The notes under the pieces are model-generated. The model was not told where the DNA came from and ran no database searches. It saw nothing but the letters and a program-made list of their open reading frames with translations. DNA of 64,000 nucleotides from Anoplolepis gracilipes (Eukaryota; Arthropoda; Insecta; Hymenoptera; Formicidae): assembly GCF_047496725.1 (NCBI RefSeq), contig NC_132985.1, positions 1,948,001 through 2,012,000 of the forward strand, read 5' to 3'. How positions within the stretch are numbered: the first letter of the stretch is position 1; every line of letters begins with the position of its first letter. Position numbers and translations under genes: made by a program. Below, in pieces: positions 25,851 through 39,219 of the stretch.

Positions 25851-26725
25851 GCAATATATAAAATAAAATTAAACAAAATGACATTGAAGCTTTAACAAAT
25901 ACGCAATATTTTTGCAATATATCTCATTTTCAATATGTGATTACGATCGCACTTATCGATCGTCGCAAACATAAGCAACAGCATTAACTGAATAACTGAT
26001 AGGAATGCCAACACAAGTGACGCTATTAAGATTTCCATCGACCTACCGTGAAAATCCCACCGTTATTAAATGAGGAAACATTTTCACCTCACGTGCACGA
26101 TACCTGCGTTTATCTTTCACGACAATATAATCGCATACGCATAAACGATTCCCCGGGCTGTAACGTTTTGCAGTGGTATGCGACGTGTTGCGGTATTGTA
26201 TTGTTGTTACGTCGACGTGCACAGTTAATAGGAATAACGCGTGACTAACGCGTCTCGTAAAGTACGAGCTAGCAGGTGAGCGTATACGGATCTCGTTACA
26301 TAATGCAATCGGCCGCGGATACACGCGTGTACGCGTGTTGCAACAACTGGCTGCACATACGCACTGCGTAAAGATCGTTTTGTATGATCTGTAATTCGCG
26401 ACACTTGTAATTCTTGTCATTTTAATTTGCGTCCCATTGTGTGTGTAAAAAGAATATTTTATATTATTTCAATTTATTTTTATCTGTTTTTATCTTTATT
26501 TTATTATATTTTTTATAACATTTAGGGAAATATTTTTTATTTTTTATAAAAAGAATTGCGCGCTAGATATAGGAAGTAAATATGTATAATTTTCTAATTT
26601 TCATGTTTAATTGTCAGCTGATATAAAACGTAACTTTTTTATCAATAAAATTAGATTCCGTTCCTAAAATTAAAAGGATAAAATTTTACCACAGTTTTTT
26701 CAAATTGTTCAAACAAATTTAAAAT

Positions 26726-26742
26726 ACACACACACACACACA
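26726..26742. repeat. (AC)8 microsatellite
   Basis: AC dinucleotide tract running into ATATAT. Confidence 0.93.
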
Positions 26743-27697
26743 TATATACGCGAAGGCAACCAGTGTGAAATGCGTTTCGCCGTCGGCCACATTTCATCTT
26801 CTCCGAGTCGGCTGCGAAAAACGAGCGCGCAATCTCGTAAAGTTTAATAAACAAGCCGCTATCTGCACACACATCTCTGCAGACTTTTCCATTAGACTTT
26901 TCGCGACGCACAGCCGCCGCATCATTTTTCACAACTCCTACGCAAGTTGCCCACATATCGAACTATCTTTTAATCGGTATGCCGAGGATGCGTGTCGCGT
27001 GCGTACGTATAATTTCGCAAAACATCTTTCTCGGCATTACGTTATTTTTTTGATTCGTTAATTCCTCTAGCACCGCGTTTTTTGCTCGTGTATAAGTTAC
27101 TGATGCAATGTGAGTTATCATTTCATAAGATCTATATGTATAAAGTGAAATCTCACAAATTGAATCGCAAAATAAATTTACAATTTATATCCACTCTCGC
27201 GGAACGAAATTGCCATTTTATTTCGACAAGAAATATAATTATATCATTTAATAAATAAAAGGCTAATAAATTTTCTAAATCCTAAATGAGACAGAGATCG
27301 AAGGATCTCGGCTCATCGCAAATGCATCTCGTATCGCACCTTCCACGATGCACACAGTGCCATTTTCCGAGCTACAAACGTACAAACGAAGCAGTTGTAT
27401 TACCGTTCAACGAGCCGCATAGCTCGTGCAGCCTCGCAGCTTATACGGTTAGACGAAGAGAACTAGATCGGAGAGAGATGAAATTACCGCGCTACAAGAG
27501 TGTATTGAGAATAAATCCTCGCCTCAAATCGGCCTAGAGGCAAATGTCGTGGTATTCCGGTCGCCGTGTAGGCATACGACGACTAGTTTGGAAACGACAC
27601 AATTATCACCACCTGGAGCCTGCGTTACGCTACAGTTACGTTACTTTCCGTGTCGATACTGAATAACGATCAACCTCGATCGACTTTCTGTCTCGTT

Positions 27698-27711
27698 CCC
27701 CCCCCCCCCCC
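27698..27711. repeat. Poly-C run (14)
   Basis: Fourteen consecutive C after TCTCGTT. Confidence 0.95.
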
Positions 27712-28847
27712 AAAGTTAGAACGATATCGACGAATTAGAATGCTAACGGAATTTTCTCCTTTCTATCTCAAATACCTTTCGCGTCAGTATATTTTATTTT
27801 TTATCTTCTTCTTGAATTAAAAAAATACTTGTAGCATTTGTTAATAACATATGATATTTGATATCGATATTTTTTAACAGAAAGATACATATCTTATATT
27901 CTGGAATCATCGACTCCGTCATCGGCCACGTACTGACCTGATTGCGGTAACACGTGCGAGAGTGAGATTACGAGTGTGCATTTAATCAAAACTGAAATCA
28001 AACGCACGCAGCGTATCATTGATTATTGGAGCAAGGTCACCTCAATCAATGTCACAATTCCTTTTTCCCCCCTCAAGAAGCCGCTCATTAACATCGACAT
28101 TACGCATCATGTCCACGATTAACGATGATCGTGATTTGCTTACGAGAATAATCGACAAGAATTGCAGCAAAAAAAGTTTCCCCTTCTTTCAAATTTTTTT
28201 TTGAGTTAAGAAAATTTTTTTGTTTAAAAGTTTATTACTTTTCCAAAGTTTATTAAATAAAAATTCCAGCAACAGTTATTGAGAAATTCCGTATAAGAGA
28301 AAAAATTTGGATCAATCAAAAAGTTTTAAAATTTTTTTGAAACTTGCTGTACAATTTTTTTTTTAATTTTATAGAATATTTAATTTTCAAATTTATACTT
28401 TCTATAAATATTTTACCAAAGTGTTTAAAATATATTTTTGTCTGCTACCGAGATATATAAATTTATTAAAATTTCTCAGATATAAACATCATGCAATTAC
28501 TAAAAATTATAGTTTTTCTGAAATAAAAATATCAAGTAATCATATATCAGCATATCTTCAAGCATATTCTTAATCGACAGACTGTCGGCAATTTTGTAAT
28601 TTTCTTTGCTCGCAATTCTCAATCGCAGTTTCATATTATTTCTGAAAAGCGTACTTTTTCAACATACCTCGTGAATTCTTTCCAAAGTGCAAGTTCCAGC
28701 ATTCGCAACGGATATAAAATGTAATTTCTCACCGAGCATAAATCTCGCCGCAAAGGGTTAAACACGATACCGGTGCGCTTCGATTGCACTCCTAGCTCCG
28801 GGCGGATCGTCGTCGTGGGGAATCAACGTGGCGAGAGTCCTTCTTAC

Positions 28848-28848
28848 C
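28848..28848 (-). other. Candidate recursive (ratchet) splice site
   Basis: On the minus strand the order is a CTAAT branch-point-like motif, a T-rich tract, TTCTGTTGCAG, then immediately GTAAGAAG. A strong 3' splice site and a strong 5' splice site thus meet with no nucleotides between them (junction 28848/28847). Zero-length exons of this form define ratchet points in long introns of Drosophila and other animals. The motif supports minus-strand transcription across the window, but that is inference; chance AG/GT junctions do occur in 64 kb. Confidence 0.45.
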
Positions 28849-29650
28849 TGCAACAGAAAACATTTTCCCATTAGACCACATCCTCCCGGCCATAATTTGC
28901 ATCTCGCGTCCTCCTCCATCTCGGTCTGTTTCTCAAGGATCCCCGTTCCGCCGATTGCATAACATAACAGAGCGAGAGCGCGCGCGGGTAAAAGATTCGC
29001 TTGAATGTGCGTGAAACGCGTCGTTGTGGGATTCCACGTCGACACCAGACACTAAGACACTTTCGCATTTTTCTGCTATTCGAATAATCGCATGGTTGTC
29101 GAGGATTTTAACATATTTTATCGGATCAAAATAATGTATATCTTGTATCATTAATTATTATTATAACAAGAATTATAACGAAATACGTAACTTCCCAAAC
29201 TTAACTCTTACATAACGATAGAAACAATATCTAATGTGATATAACTTATGTGTGTCATGTGCACGCGTATTTCACATTAATTATGCAAAAAAGTAACAAT
29301 TTTTTGCAAAACTGCTATTTAATTTAGAATAAATAATACCATAACTGTCATTCATGCAAATCATGCAATGAATTGTCGATCAATCACTAATTAACAAGTT
29401 GACAAAGTCAGGCGCAATCGAAATTCAAAATATTGATGTATACGCTCTATCAAAACAATACATCAATAAATTTTTGCAATAATTAAATATCAATTTTTTA
29501 CGAGGATTCCGTAGAAATTTCATAAAATTTATTTCATTAAAAAATAAACATTTAGTTTTTAAGTATCTAAATTTCTAAAACAGAAAATTTAATTTTTTAG
29601 AAACAAAAATATCCCTTTCGTTGCTTTGAAATCTCCCTTTCAGTGCAGAT

Positions 29651-29652
<2 letters not shown>

Positions 29653-29681
<29 letters not shown>
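29653..29681. repeat. Poly-T run (29)
   Basis: Twenty-nine consecutive T followed by GAGGAGAAAAGGG. It could be the tail of a minus-strand retroposed sequence, but I see no body or target duplication. Confidence 0.95.
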
Positions 29682-31464
29682 GAGGAGAAAAGGGAAGAAA
29701 GAGAATCTTTCATACTTTATTTCATTCTCTACGTTCTAACAACAACGGCGTTGTAAATCTCTATCCTCCGAGTCTGCGGCAGAAAGATGAATGCACGCCT
29801 GTAAAGTATTTAGTTACGGAAACGCCGGCGAACGTTCTTGGCAAATTAATTCACCACTTCGCGTTGAGATAATAGACGACGAGTTTCGTGTTCTCCCGCG
29901 GAGACTCTTGTATGTTATGTCGGACATTGTGCAAAATTGTGGTGCACGTCGCTTGTTAAACGCCACGGAATAACCGCAGCGCGAACAGAACAAGAGAGAC
30001 GAGCACGAAAAAATATGTATCTTCTTCCAGGATTCTTTCTTGTAAACTAGCTCCTGCATATTTCGGCTATCTCGCTTTGAAACGCCGACAAAAAGACGTG
30101 TATCAACAAACCGTCTTGCATTTTTTAAAGAGAAAATCTCGTGCATAAATCTTCCGGAAAGAATAAAACGCTGCGTAAACGGAAGGAAGAAAGATAATGC
30201 GTATTACTTGTTCACGTAAAATCGGTGGATGTCGGCAAATGACAGACAAAGTAATTCGTATAATGGATAGGCTACTAAGCATACACCTATAACTTTGCGA
30301 TGAATCCTGAGAAAAGAGGTTCTTTGACAAGATCTCTGAGAACAGGGCTTGGCTCAATCAAGGCCTCAAATACTCCAACCGGTGTTTTACGAATTGACGT
30401 GAGTGAATAGTGAATAATATATTTTATATACATTGAATTTTTTAAATTACTTTTAAAATATAATTAAAAAATTCAATGTAATATATTCATATTTTATATT
30501 TATCTAAAAGCTAATAAATACGATATATTTCAATGACATAAAAATAAAGAAAACAATGTAATCTTTTCTACAAATAAAAGGAAAAACATTAAGCAGTATT
30601 ATTGTAATAATTTTGACGTAATGTAAAATAGATGAAAAAATTTACATTTATTTTTCCAATGTAACTAAAATTTTATTTAAATTAAATAAATTTAAATTAT
30701 ATATATATATATACATTAAATTATTATTATATAAATTAAATTATATATAAATTTCACTTATATTAAGCATCTTAATTTGAAATAAAATATACTTTATAAT
30801 TCCGCAAGTATAATCAATTGGCATCTGCTAAAACTTCTCTTGGGCTATTCTTAGTAACCCGTCGAGAATTCGACAGACGTGCGGACCCACCCAACTTTCC
30901 AAAAAGTATTTTCGCCCCATGTTACTGACAAGAGGGTTATCTGACGTCAACCAACACGATCGTGTCTGCATCTCGGGATCAACCTCCTGTCTCGTGTAGG
31001 TGTATAAAAAAATGATCAAAGGCGTGGTTAGAACAATAGGATGCTGTCGATTAACGTGCTGATAAAACGACGAAACATGTCTCATGCGAATTATCGAAAA
31101 ATTAATAGTCATTGTAGGATTGTTTTAAATATATCTAAAATATTTTTTAAATGTATATGAAAAAAAATGATGAAATAAATTGCATCCTCTTCCAAATATA
31201 CATATATCATTATTATAATGTACATTTAAAATCAGGCAATGTGTCAGACAAATCTAACTTAACAAAATGAAAAAATCCCTCATTTATATATATATATATA
31301 TAAATCTACTAATCTAATATAGTTAAATTAATATCTCTATAAAGAGAGCTTTCTCCGTAATTTACAATTCTTCCTTTTACAAAGCAGAGACTTATAAATT
31401 TCTTGTATTTTCAAAGAGAAGTTCTTACAGTCTCACTGCACCGTAGCTATGTCGTTGAAAATAA
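29682..31464. other. Non-coding stretch, no gene seen
   Basis: CpG-rich at 29750-30160 and 30830-31080; very AT-rich at 30400-30800 and 31110-31400. Short TA tracts lie at about 30699-30713 and 31285-31302. A 17-bp AT-rich perfect stem lies at 30429-30480. Confidence 0.65.
30429..30480. repeat. AT-rich inverted repeat, 17-bp arms
   Basis: TACATTGAATTTTTTAA is repeated as its exact reverse complement 18 bases later. The low complexity and AT content make a chance or replication-slippage origin plausible. Confidence 0.7.
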
Positions 31465-31554
31465 CCATTAGCGATACGGTAATAACCATTCTAGGATTAC
31501 TTCAGGAACATGGCCGGGCAATCCTAGAATGACTATTACCGCACTCACGGATGG
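31465..31554 (-). ncRNA. Candidate microRNA precursor hairpin
   Basis: Read on the minus strand, the 27 bases from 31544 to 31518 pair without a single mismatch with those from 31500 to 31474, using 22 Watson-Crick pairs and five G-U pairs around a 17-nt loop. A lower stem continues outward: one bulged A, 3 bp, a 2x2 internal loop, and 4 more bp to 31554/31465. The total of about 34 pairs is close to the length of animal primary miRNA stems. On the plus strand the five G-U pairs become A-C mismatches, which favours the minus strand. Likely mature products lie around 31519-31541 (5p) and 31477-31499 (3p). I do not recognise the sequence as a conserved insect miRNA. A tiny palindromic transposon relic is the main alternative. 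Confidence 0.5.
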
Positions 31555-34385
31555 AATGCGATGTGCCTGTCTGGACAATTCCAAATGGCTATAGCTTCTT
31601 AAACTGCCACATACGCGCGTTGGCGTTTTACGAGCAACCGACGAGCCTGTCAGAATACTGGTATTTATGACGACCAGTATCATCTTCATGCCCATTGTTT
31701 TAACCACACCTCCTCCAAAAAAAATAAAATATATCGACGGAAAAATATATTTTCTTGCGGCATCGCAAATATCGATATAAATAAAAATACGAATATAATT
31801 TTAACGATGCGATCCATTAAATCAGACGAAAAGAGTGACATTCAAATAAACAAACAAACAGCCTTTATCATAACATCTCTTTGAAAAAGAGACTACTTTT
31901 TCTAACTTTTTTTTCAACATTTTTTTTAAACATCTTAATTTAGATTTTTTTGCCTCATATATCATTATAATGAGAACTATTAGTTATATCTTGCCCTTAA
32001 GAAAAAGATCAAACATGCGTGAAACGCTTTTGCGCAAAACTATCGATCTGCAAAAAAATCCGCCTAGCTCATTGTTAATCTACCGGCACGAGTGCGTAGA
32101 CATGAGTGAGATCATTCACGCTAACAAATCGAGAGACGATAGAATGAGAGTGCAACGCGCACCACGTACGTTCTCGTTCTACAGCACGAGTCAACCACGT
32201 TCATGACACAGTTTCATTATTCAAGTCAATCAGTGATCTAAACCGGACAGAATGAGAACAGTGAAACTTTGATTATCCAGCATTTTAATTCAAGACAAAA
32301 TTTAATGAAGAGACATGAATTCGACGTGATTTCCGGGATATGTAATTAAATATAATGACGAAAAATAAAATAAGTAAGATTGCAGAAAATTTTATAAAAA
32401 TTACTGTAAAATACAAACATACTTCAGAAATATAAAATTAATCTTACAACACATCAAATATTAAAACTAGTCTGTAATATTAAATTATGGCGTGCAAATG
32501 CTTATGAGTCCGAATCATCTGTGAAAAAAAGCGAAGATTATATATATCCTACAAAACTTTATTCAGAATTACAGTTTAATCTTTTCTTTAGAGACGTGTA
32601 CAAACCATACTATTAATATGTATTTATTATACTTTGATTGCTATAAAAATCATAGAGAATGTAGAAGTAAAATAAAATAAAATCTAAAAAACAAGTACAT
32701 TCATTTTGCTATCATTTATCCATTCAATGCATCAATTTAGATCGTGCACAGCAAGATTGATGCATCGTGCAAAAACATCCTCGTGCGGTTCATTAAACGC
32801 TAGACACGTAGCAACGCGACGTATCGAGGACTTCCATCAAAACTATGACGATGCACGCGATCTCTGGATGTTTTATCCTTCGACATGTCGGTTCTCCGGG
32901 CACGGACGCGCGCGCATGTGGCAGGTTATCGCGATTCCGTGACGTGACGACGATGAAGAGCCGATACGACGAGGATGCAACAGGGTTGACGAACCCTTCC
33001 CTTTCCCCCCCTCCCCCCCCCCCACCCCGAGATGAACGACGACACACCGAGGCCGGTCGTGGATAAAACTGTTTTTCAACTCGTCGTAATGTCGGCGACA
33101 CACTTATGAGACGTTGGCCTCCGCCAACCGGCCCGCGTGTGTAAACACGGGGAATATCTTCATTTGCGTGTTTGTGGGCGGTAAGCGAGAGCAAGAGAGA
33201 GCAAGAGAACAAGCAGTCGCCACGTCGATCCAGAGAGCAACGAACTATACGACGCACATGCAATCGGAATAAGTAGGCAGCCTCGAATCCCTATGTGGGT
33301 AACCCGGTCCCAGAAACCCGTTTCGCCCTTCCGGATTCTTCCGCAGTCTTTTAAATGTACCAGGAAGTAAACGCGCAACCACCACCGATAACGAGACCCT
33401 CTCTCGCTCTCTCCTGCATTCTTTTTCTCTTTCCCTTTGAGGCGGTTCTTGCTTGCGATATTTTGCGAGCACGTTTAGTGCTAACTGTGAATAATATTAT
33501 TGTCGAAAATAACAGGACTCGCGATGCCTGATTTCACAAACAAATTAAGATTAAGATAAATTTGGAGATAAAGTTTGTAATTTTGATCCCCGAACGTATA
33601 TGGTAGCGCACTTTCGACGTTTTTGAAGATGAAGGTGAAGAGAAAGCGAGAGATGCGAATACGCGTCCGTGACGAAGAAAAGGAAAATGAGGTCGAATGA
33701 CCGACGTTTCGTGTACTTTTTTGTTGACTGATTACGTTAATGCATTATTTTTATAAATGTTTAGCGAACCAATGATTCATGAAATAAATAAAAACGTAGT
33801 CATATGCGACAAAATATTATCTTCATAATGAATATTATATATAAATAAATATTATAACTTGTTCGATAAAAATGTTATAAAGTAACTTGTGTAATATTTT
33901 TTTAAAACTAATTTATATTATTCTTTATCGCGAAGGAATCAACATTTCGCACAGTCAACATACACGATTGCAATTGTTTTTCGTGCTGACTAACGTGACG
34001 AAAATCTATGCGGTAAGAGAAAGTTAAAGTATGCTTGTCAAACATTGCATGCACGATGTTATTCTTAGGGATTTCTTTACGCGTTGGTTCTTACATAAAG
34101 CACGTTAACGCTTCTGGGAAGCGCCTTGACGAAGAAAGCTTCAGAGACGTAAGACTATGTATAAAAACAATAGTGATTAATCTGACAGTAAGCAGATATT
34201 TAAAGTGCGTCAGACCAAACGAGCAAAATCGAAGACTAAGGAAGTACGTGACTAAAATAAATTTCATTGACGCTTCCAAACGTCATTGCTGTTTTGCTTC
34301 AAAAAAAAGCGTTAACTAAAACTACTCACGCTCGTCTTTTTCTATTAATTTTTAATTTTCAAATAAAGGAGGCTTTTAATTTTTC
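31555..34385. other. Non-coding stretch with a CpG-rich block at 32.7-33.5 kb
   Basis: The CpG-rich block 32730-33460 is open on both strands; its largest frame (32793-33263, minus, 156 codons) opens with TTG and includes a Gly run read from the poly-C tract. AT-rich blocks lie at 31700-31960, 32280-32720 and 33720-33920. The frame 31468-31707 on the minus strand overlaps the hairpin and opens with GTG; I do not treat it as a gene. Confidence 0.65.
33005..33028. repeat. Interrupted poly-C tract
   Basis: Three C runs separated by single T and A bases. The minus strand therefore carries several G runs and could form a G-quadruplex. Confidence 0.9.
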
Positions 34386-34525
34386 GATAACAGATGTTGT
34401 ACCAAATAAAATTTCAGATTATTCTGATTATTAAAAATCAAGATACAGAATTATAACATATTAAAAATCATAATATTCTTATATTTTGCATTAATTAATT
34501 TTTCTAACAAATTAATTTTAATTTC
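34386..34525. repeat. Tandem duplication, unit 1 (140 bp)
   Basis: It begins GATAACAGATGTTG and runs to the base before unit 2. Units 1 and 2 are head to tail and differ by a limited number of substitutions and a few small gaps. AT-rich, no open frame. Confidence 0.92.
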
Positions 34526-34663
34526 AATAACAGATATTGGTATTAAATAAAATTTCAGATCATTCTGATTATTAAAAATCAAGATACAGAATTATATCAC
34601 ATTAAAAATAATATTCCTACATTTTGCATTAATTAATTTTTCTAACAAATTAATTTTAATTTC
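34526..34663. repeat. Tandem duplication, unit 2 (138 bp)
   Basis: It begins AATAACAGATATTGG and ends AATTTTAATTTC, as unit 1 does. The middle and last thirds are almost identical to unit 1. Such a two-copy array could be the seed of a satellite or an internal part of a longer repeat. Confidence 0.92.
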
Positions 34664-34819
34664 TTATTAAAATTTCTACTTGACAAATTAAGAAATTTTT
34701 TTGATCAGTTTTATTTAAATGTCTGCACATTAATGTCTAGTAAGTATGTACGTACATTCGAATACTAGATATATTTAAAAAATAATTTAAGCTCGGTTTT
34801 ATGAAGTTTATGTTTGTTT

Positions 34820-34821
<2 letters not shown>

Positions 34822-34851
<30 letters not shown>
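34822..34851. repeat. Poly-T run (30)
   Basis: Thirty consecutive T followed by GTGAGAGCCAAG. No recognisable retroelement body is attached. Confidence 0.95.
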
Positions 34852-34852
<1 letters not shown>

Positions 34853-37800
34853 TGAGAGCCAAGTCTGACACTCTTTCTACACGTTTGCTCTCCAAAGCAA
34901 AGGTTTTTCGAGATTTCTTTACGTTTTTCCACTTTTATACGACACAGTAATGTTTTTATTACGTAATGTCTTCACGCTTTGTAGATAATCGAAAGAAAGT
35001 TAGACAAATTATCACGTCCAAATTATCGTTGGGTCAACTTGCGTTTTATCAGACGCATTAACATTAATAAAAAAACGCTTCTCATCGCTTCTTTATTTCA
35101 TATAACCGTGACAAAGCACCGACATTTTTATTCATAGCAAGCTAATGTCTAACGTTAAAAGAATCTCGCACGGTAAAGAGGTCGAAATATTCTCATTGTG
35201 TAGTCATTTGTAAGAATCGAATGCGGTATGAGCACCACAAAGTAATCGATTCTATACGAGTAAACGTGATGTTCGTTCCGACTCGAGCGTTCGTCTTTTC
35301 GACAGACAATCAAGTTCTAAATGGAAGTTTGTAAGATGCATAGACGACAAGTGCGATGATAGATATAACTTGTTAAAACGATTCTATTATGCTTGTACAC
35401 GCTTATTCATCTTGTGAAAGATTGCTCCTATGATGTAGGACAACATATCTGTTTAAAGAAGACATGGAAGAAAGTTTAGCTTTTTGAAAATTAAATTAAT
35501 AATTACACCCATTTCGCATTTATTCTTTTGTCGACTGATATATAATTCTCCACATCAATTAAGTGCTTAATGATTAAATTAGAAATAATTACGAATCTTT
35601 TATTACAAACGCAAATACAGAGGATGAGTTAAAAAAAAGCTGTCAAAAAAGAATAACCGCAACAAAACTGTGTTGAACATTTGCATCGCACACCCGGTAT
35701 ATTAGAAGGTTCTAACGTACTGTTGTCGTCCGTGGCCTTTTTTCGGCATACTTCATCTACATATGGACATTAATGTCCCGTTCGCGAAATAAATCCCGAC
35801 GTGTTACGACCTCGCGCGATTTTTTTTCTTCGTGCTTCGCGACGTTCTAAGGAACCTTGGTTTTATAACTGTCTTTTCAGGGAATCGGCCCTCTCGAAGG
35901 GCACCTACCATCGCCGCCGAGAGAATTATGAGAGGAACACAAGCTGCGCGAAACGAAACCGATGAAGACGTGGCAAACCGCACGCCGAAGACTTCTCGCA
36001 TCTTTCATTTCAACCGTATGATTTATCACATTGAATTTTTTAAACGATACCATCTCTTCCCGTTTGCCAACTCACATTCATTTTTCGAACTTTTATATCA
36101 CCACAAAATTCTGACTCTGCATATTCGCTCCACGAATTTTTAGCTACAAAACTGAAAAGGCGCAAAAGAAACTTTGAATGCATATATATATATATTTTCT
36201 TAAAGTACACGAATTTTTTTTTTTTCCTCTGAGATATCCAGCGATTGCGGAAGTAATTGGAGATTAAAAGGAACGCCGGTAACTTCGAAATAATATCGCG
36301 TCGGGAATCCAAAGCAAAAGAGACACCTAAGAAGAAACAAAGTTATTCCTTTGGTGATTGTAGATCATCACTTCCCAGCGCCGCACGTTCGCTTCTATAA
36401 TTCTCGCTCAGGGCGAACAGATGATGCCGCTCTATTAACCAAATTTATAGACACCCGCGGATAGAATCATGGATGTACCTCTTGGAACGGAGAGTAGTCA
36501 GTTTCAGTAGAGCCAGATATGAATACATCGAAGGGAATCTCGATGCATAAAGACGATGAGGTGAAAAGAAAAAGGAAGAAAGACGTAGAAAACAAGACAA
36601 AGAGAAAGAGAGAACTACATCGGAGTGCTTCTAGGAAGAGTCGTGCTGGCGCATCTTCATTATCCAACTCGAACGAGTCCTAAGGGCATTCCGTTGGAAC
36701 TACGCTTGGACCTGATCAATTAGCGTACACAGGCTTCGTGATCTTGTGAGCCGAAACGAGCAAAGGCCGCAGATGCACGTGCATCGATGCGTTTCCTGCT
36801 TATAAAAGCAAGTCGTCTCCTTTTCCCGAACGCGGGGAGATCCGCAGAAATTTATTCATCACATCTACATATATTGTACATACGTCATGCGTATTGTTCT
36901 AGAAAAAGTGAAAAAGTTGCGCACAAGGATGCACTTGCAATTGTTGCAAGTATTCTGGAAATGCGCATCTGCGCCGCGCATTTACGTCGAACGCCGAAGA
37001 TTACATTGTATTATTCAGTATGAAATATTGTTCATAAAATGAACAATAACACAGAAAAACGAACATTATAATAATGAAATAATTAGATTTTTATTTTCTT
37101 CTTTAAATTGGCATAGAAATATTTTTTCTACAATAATTTGCCATATTAAAAGTTATTTTATTATTATTAATTTGTTAGAAAAAGATATTTTATAAGTTGT
37201 ACGCAATTATTCATAAAAAAATTATTTCTTTATTTAGTCTAATTTATTCAATTTTTATTAATTATTTTAAAATTATTTAATATTGCATTTTTTCTTGCAG
37301 ATCTGTGCTTGTATTTTTAGCGTATAATAAATTGGAAAAAATAAAATAATCGACAGGAAAATCCGCACAATTACCGATGTAGATTTATAGGCCATAATTT
37401 AATGAAGTGAATCAGGATTCTTTGAAGTATCGTATGAAGTATGTACACATACTTCACCCACACGGACGACACGTATTGTAATGCGAATCATGCGCCGCAC
37501 CGCGCGCTGGTGACAAGAGGCAGTCATAAAGAACGTCCTCGTGCCACATACTTCAAAGAGAAAACGTATTTTCATTCGCGATAATCTCTGCGGCGAGACA
37601 CGCAAAGATTCATTATTAACGAGATTCTGTATTCTTTAATAAATAAATACTAAGCTCCCTCGATTCTGAAAATTCTCGCCCCGGAATAACGAGTTTCACC
37701 GCATAACGGTATTCCTGTAATTACGATAAGAGCAACATGTTAAAAATATTAAAGCAGAACGTACAAATACAACCTACGTCGGAGATTTTACAACGTGTTA

Positions 37801-39219
37801 TCTAATCAACTCCAGCTCCAAAAAAGAAAGAATCTCGTGACACGTCGGTTGGCACTTTTCTCTCATCGACAACTAGAACTACATTTGTGAAAGTTCCAAC
37901 GCGCCGTCAAACATACGTCACTGTCACGAGGATATAATTCGACTGTCAATGAGCCTCGGCTAGTTTCTCGATGCCTCGCGGGGTCATTCACACGTCACGG
38001 GGAATAATTATACGTATATTCACGAAGGATGCGATAAATACTAGGATAGCTACAACACTTGAGAGAAACAAGTTTTTCTCTATATTATTTCTTACAAATA
38101 ACATGAATTAAAATTAAACAAATTTATAATTATATATATTCTTCGCACGCGAAGAATAAAATCTTAATAATTCCGTGACAGGGTTGAATTTAATTTTCAA
38201 GCAAAGAGAGAGGATCGACGTTCGATCGTATTCATCGTCTTTTCATCCACGTTAATTCTTAATCGATTTAGTCGCGCAGTTTTTATGCCACTCACGCGAA
38301 TTTAATTATTTCCACGGTGCGCAGGGGGTGCTCAACGAGTGATCCGATCGCGCGTGCAAGAAAGGCAACCTCGTTGTTCGGCCGTTTCTGCCTGTTCACG
38401 GTCACGTTCCTCGTCTCGGCTCACGCACGCCCTGTTCGCCCGATAATTTTATGGTGCGCGCGATTCTGCAGCCTGTAGACAAATAACAGAGCTCAACCGC
38501 GTCGTGCGGGTTCGGATCAACCGCGAGGGATGCACTCATGGGATCCATCGTAGGAGGAGCAGGACGAGGGCAGCTCCGATAGAGCCGAAGAGATGGTTTC
38601 GTTCCGTCTCCTCCTCGTTCCTCGTTCCTCTCCACCTTTTCTTTCTTCCGACGCATAACACAACACAGCCGCCGCAAAATGCTCTCTCAGCCGCCTTCCT
38701 GCCATTGTACCCGGCCACGTTACCAGATGTCGGATTCGCAATACTTTGCAAGCGCAACGCGTGTCATGTTGCATAAAACGACGTTACTCAAAGCCATGTC
38801 TCGGATCCGACCGAGTCTCGTAGTTAACGCTCAAATTAAAAATGCTCGACTGTTGCATAGAATACTATATTATATAATAAAAAAAATCTTAGTAGAGCGT
38901 GTTTCACTAAAAATAAAAAAGAAAGAAATATACAGAATGTTAAAGAATCAAATAAAAATCACGTGCGATATGTGTAATTATTATTATCGAGGAAATGGAT
39001 GGAAAAAATGGCACTATTTTAATTTTTAATATTTTCAGTTATTATTTAGATCTATCTAAAAGTCGATTAAGATGATTGGAAAGATACAGGTTTTAATAGA
39101 GTTTCGATAAGAATGCGTAGATTTCCAACTATCGACAACGTAATTTAGTCGTAACTTTCTCTCTCATAACACGTGTCACGCATTATTTGCGTCGCTCCAG
39201 AATCGAGATTAACCGTTAC

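Larger units (their letters stand above)
25846..29652. other. Non-coding stretch with a strong splice-like motif, no gene seen
   Basis: CpG-rich blocks lie at 26040-26400, 26750-27060, 27280-27680 and 28740-29060. The last contains the ratchet-type motif listed separately. AT-rich blocks lie at 26430-26720, 28140-28560 and 29060-29600. The short palindrome ACACGCGTGT sits near 26320. No open frame looks like a known protein. Confidence 0.65.

Noticed and set aside
32793..33263. 156-codon frame, minus strand
   Set aside because: It opens with TTG and contains a Gly run read from a poly-C tract; no family resemblance.
35615..35705. Third copy of the ACAGG/GGTGT end family
   Set aside because: The ends (ATACAGAGGATGAG and, on the minus strand, ATACCGGGTGTGCG) match too poorly and lie only about 90 bp apart.
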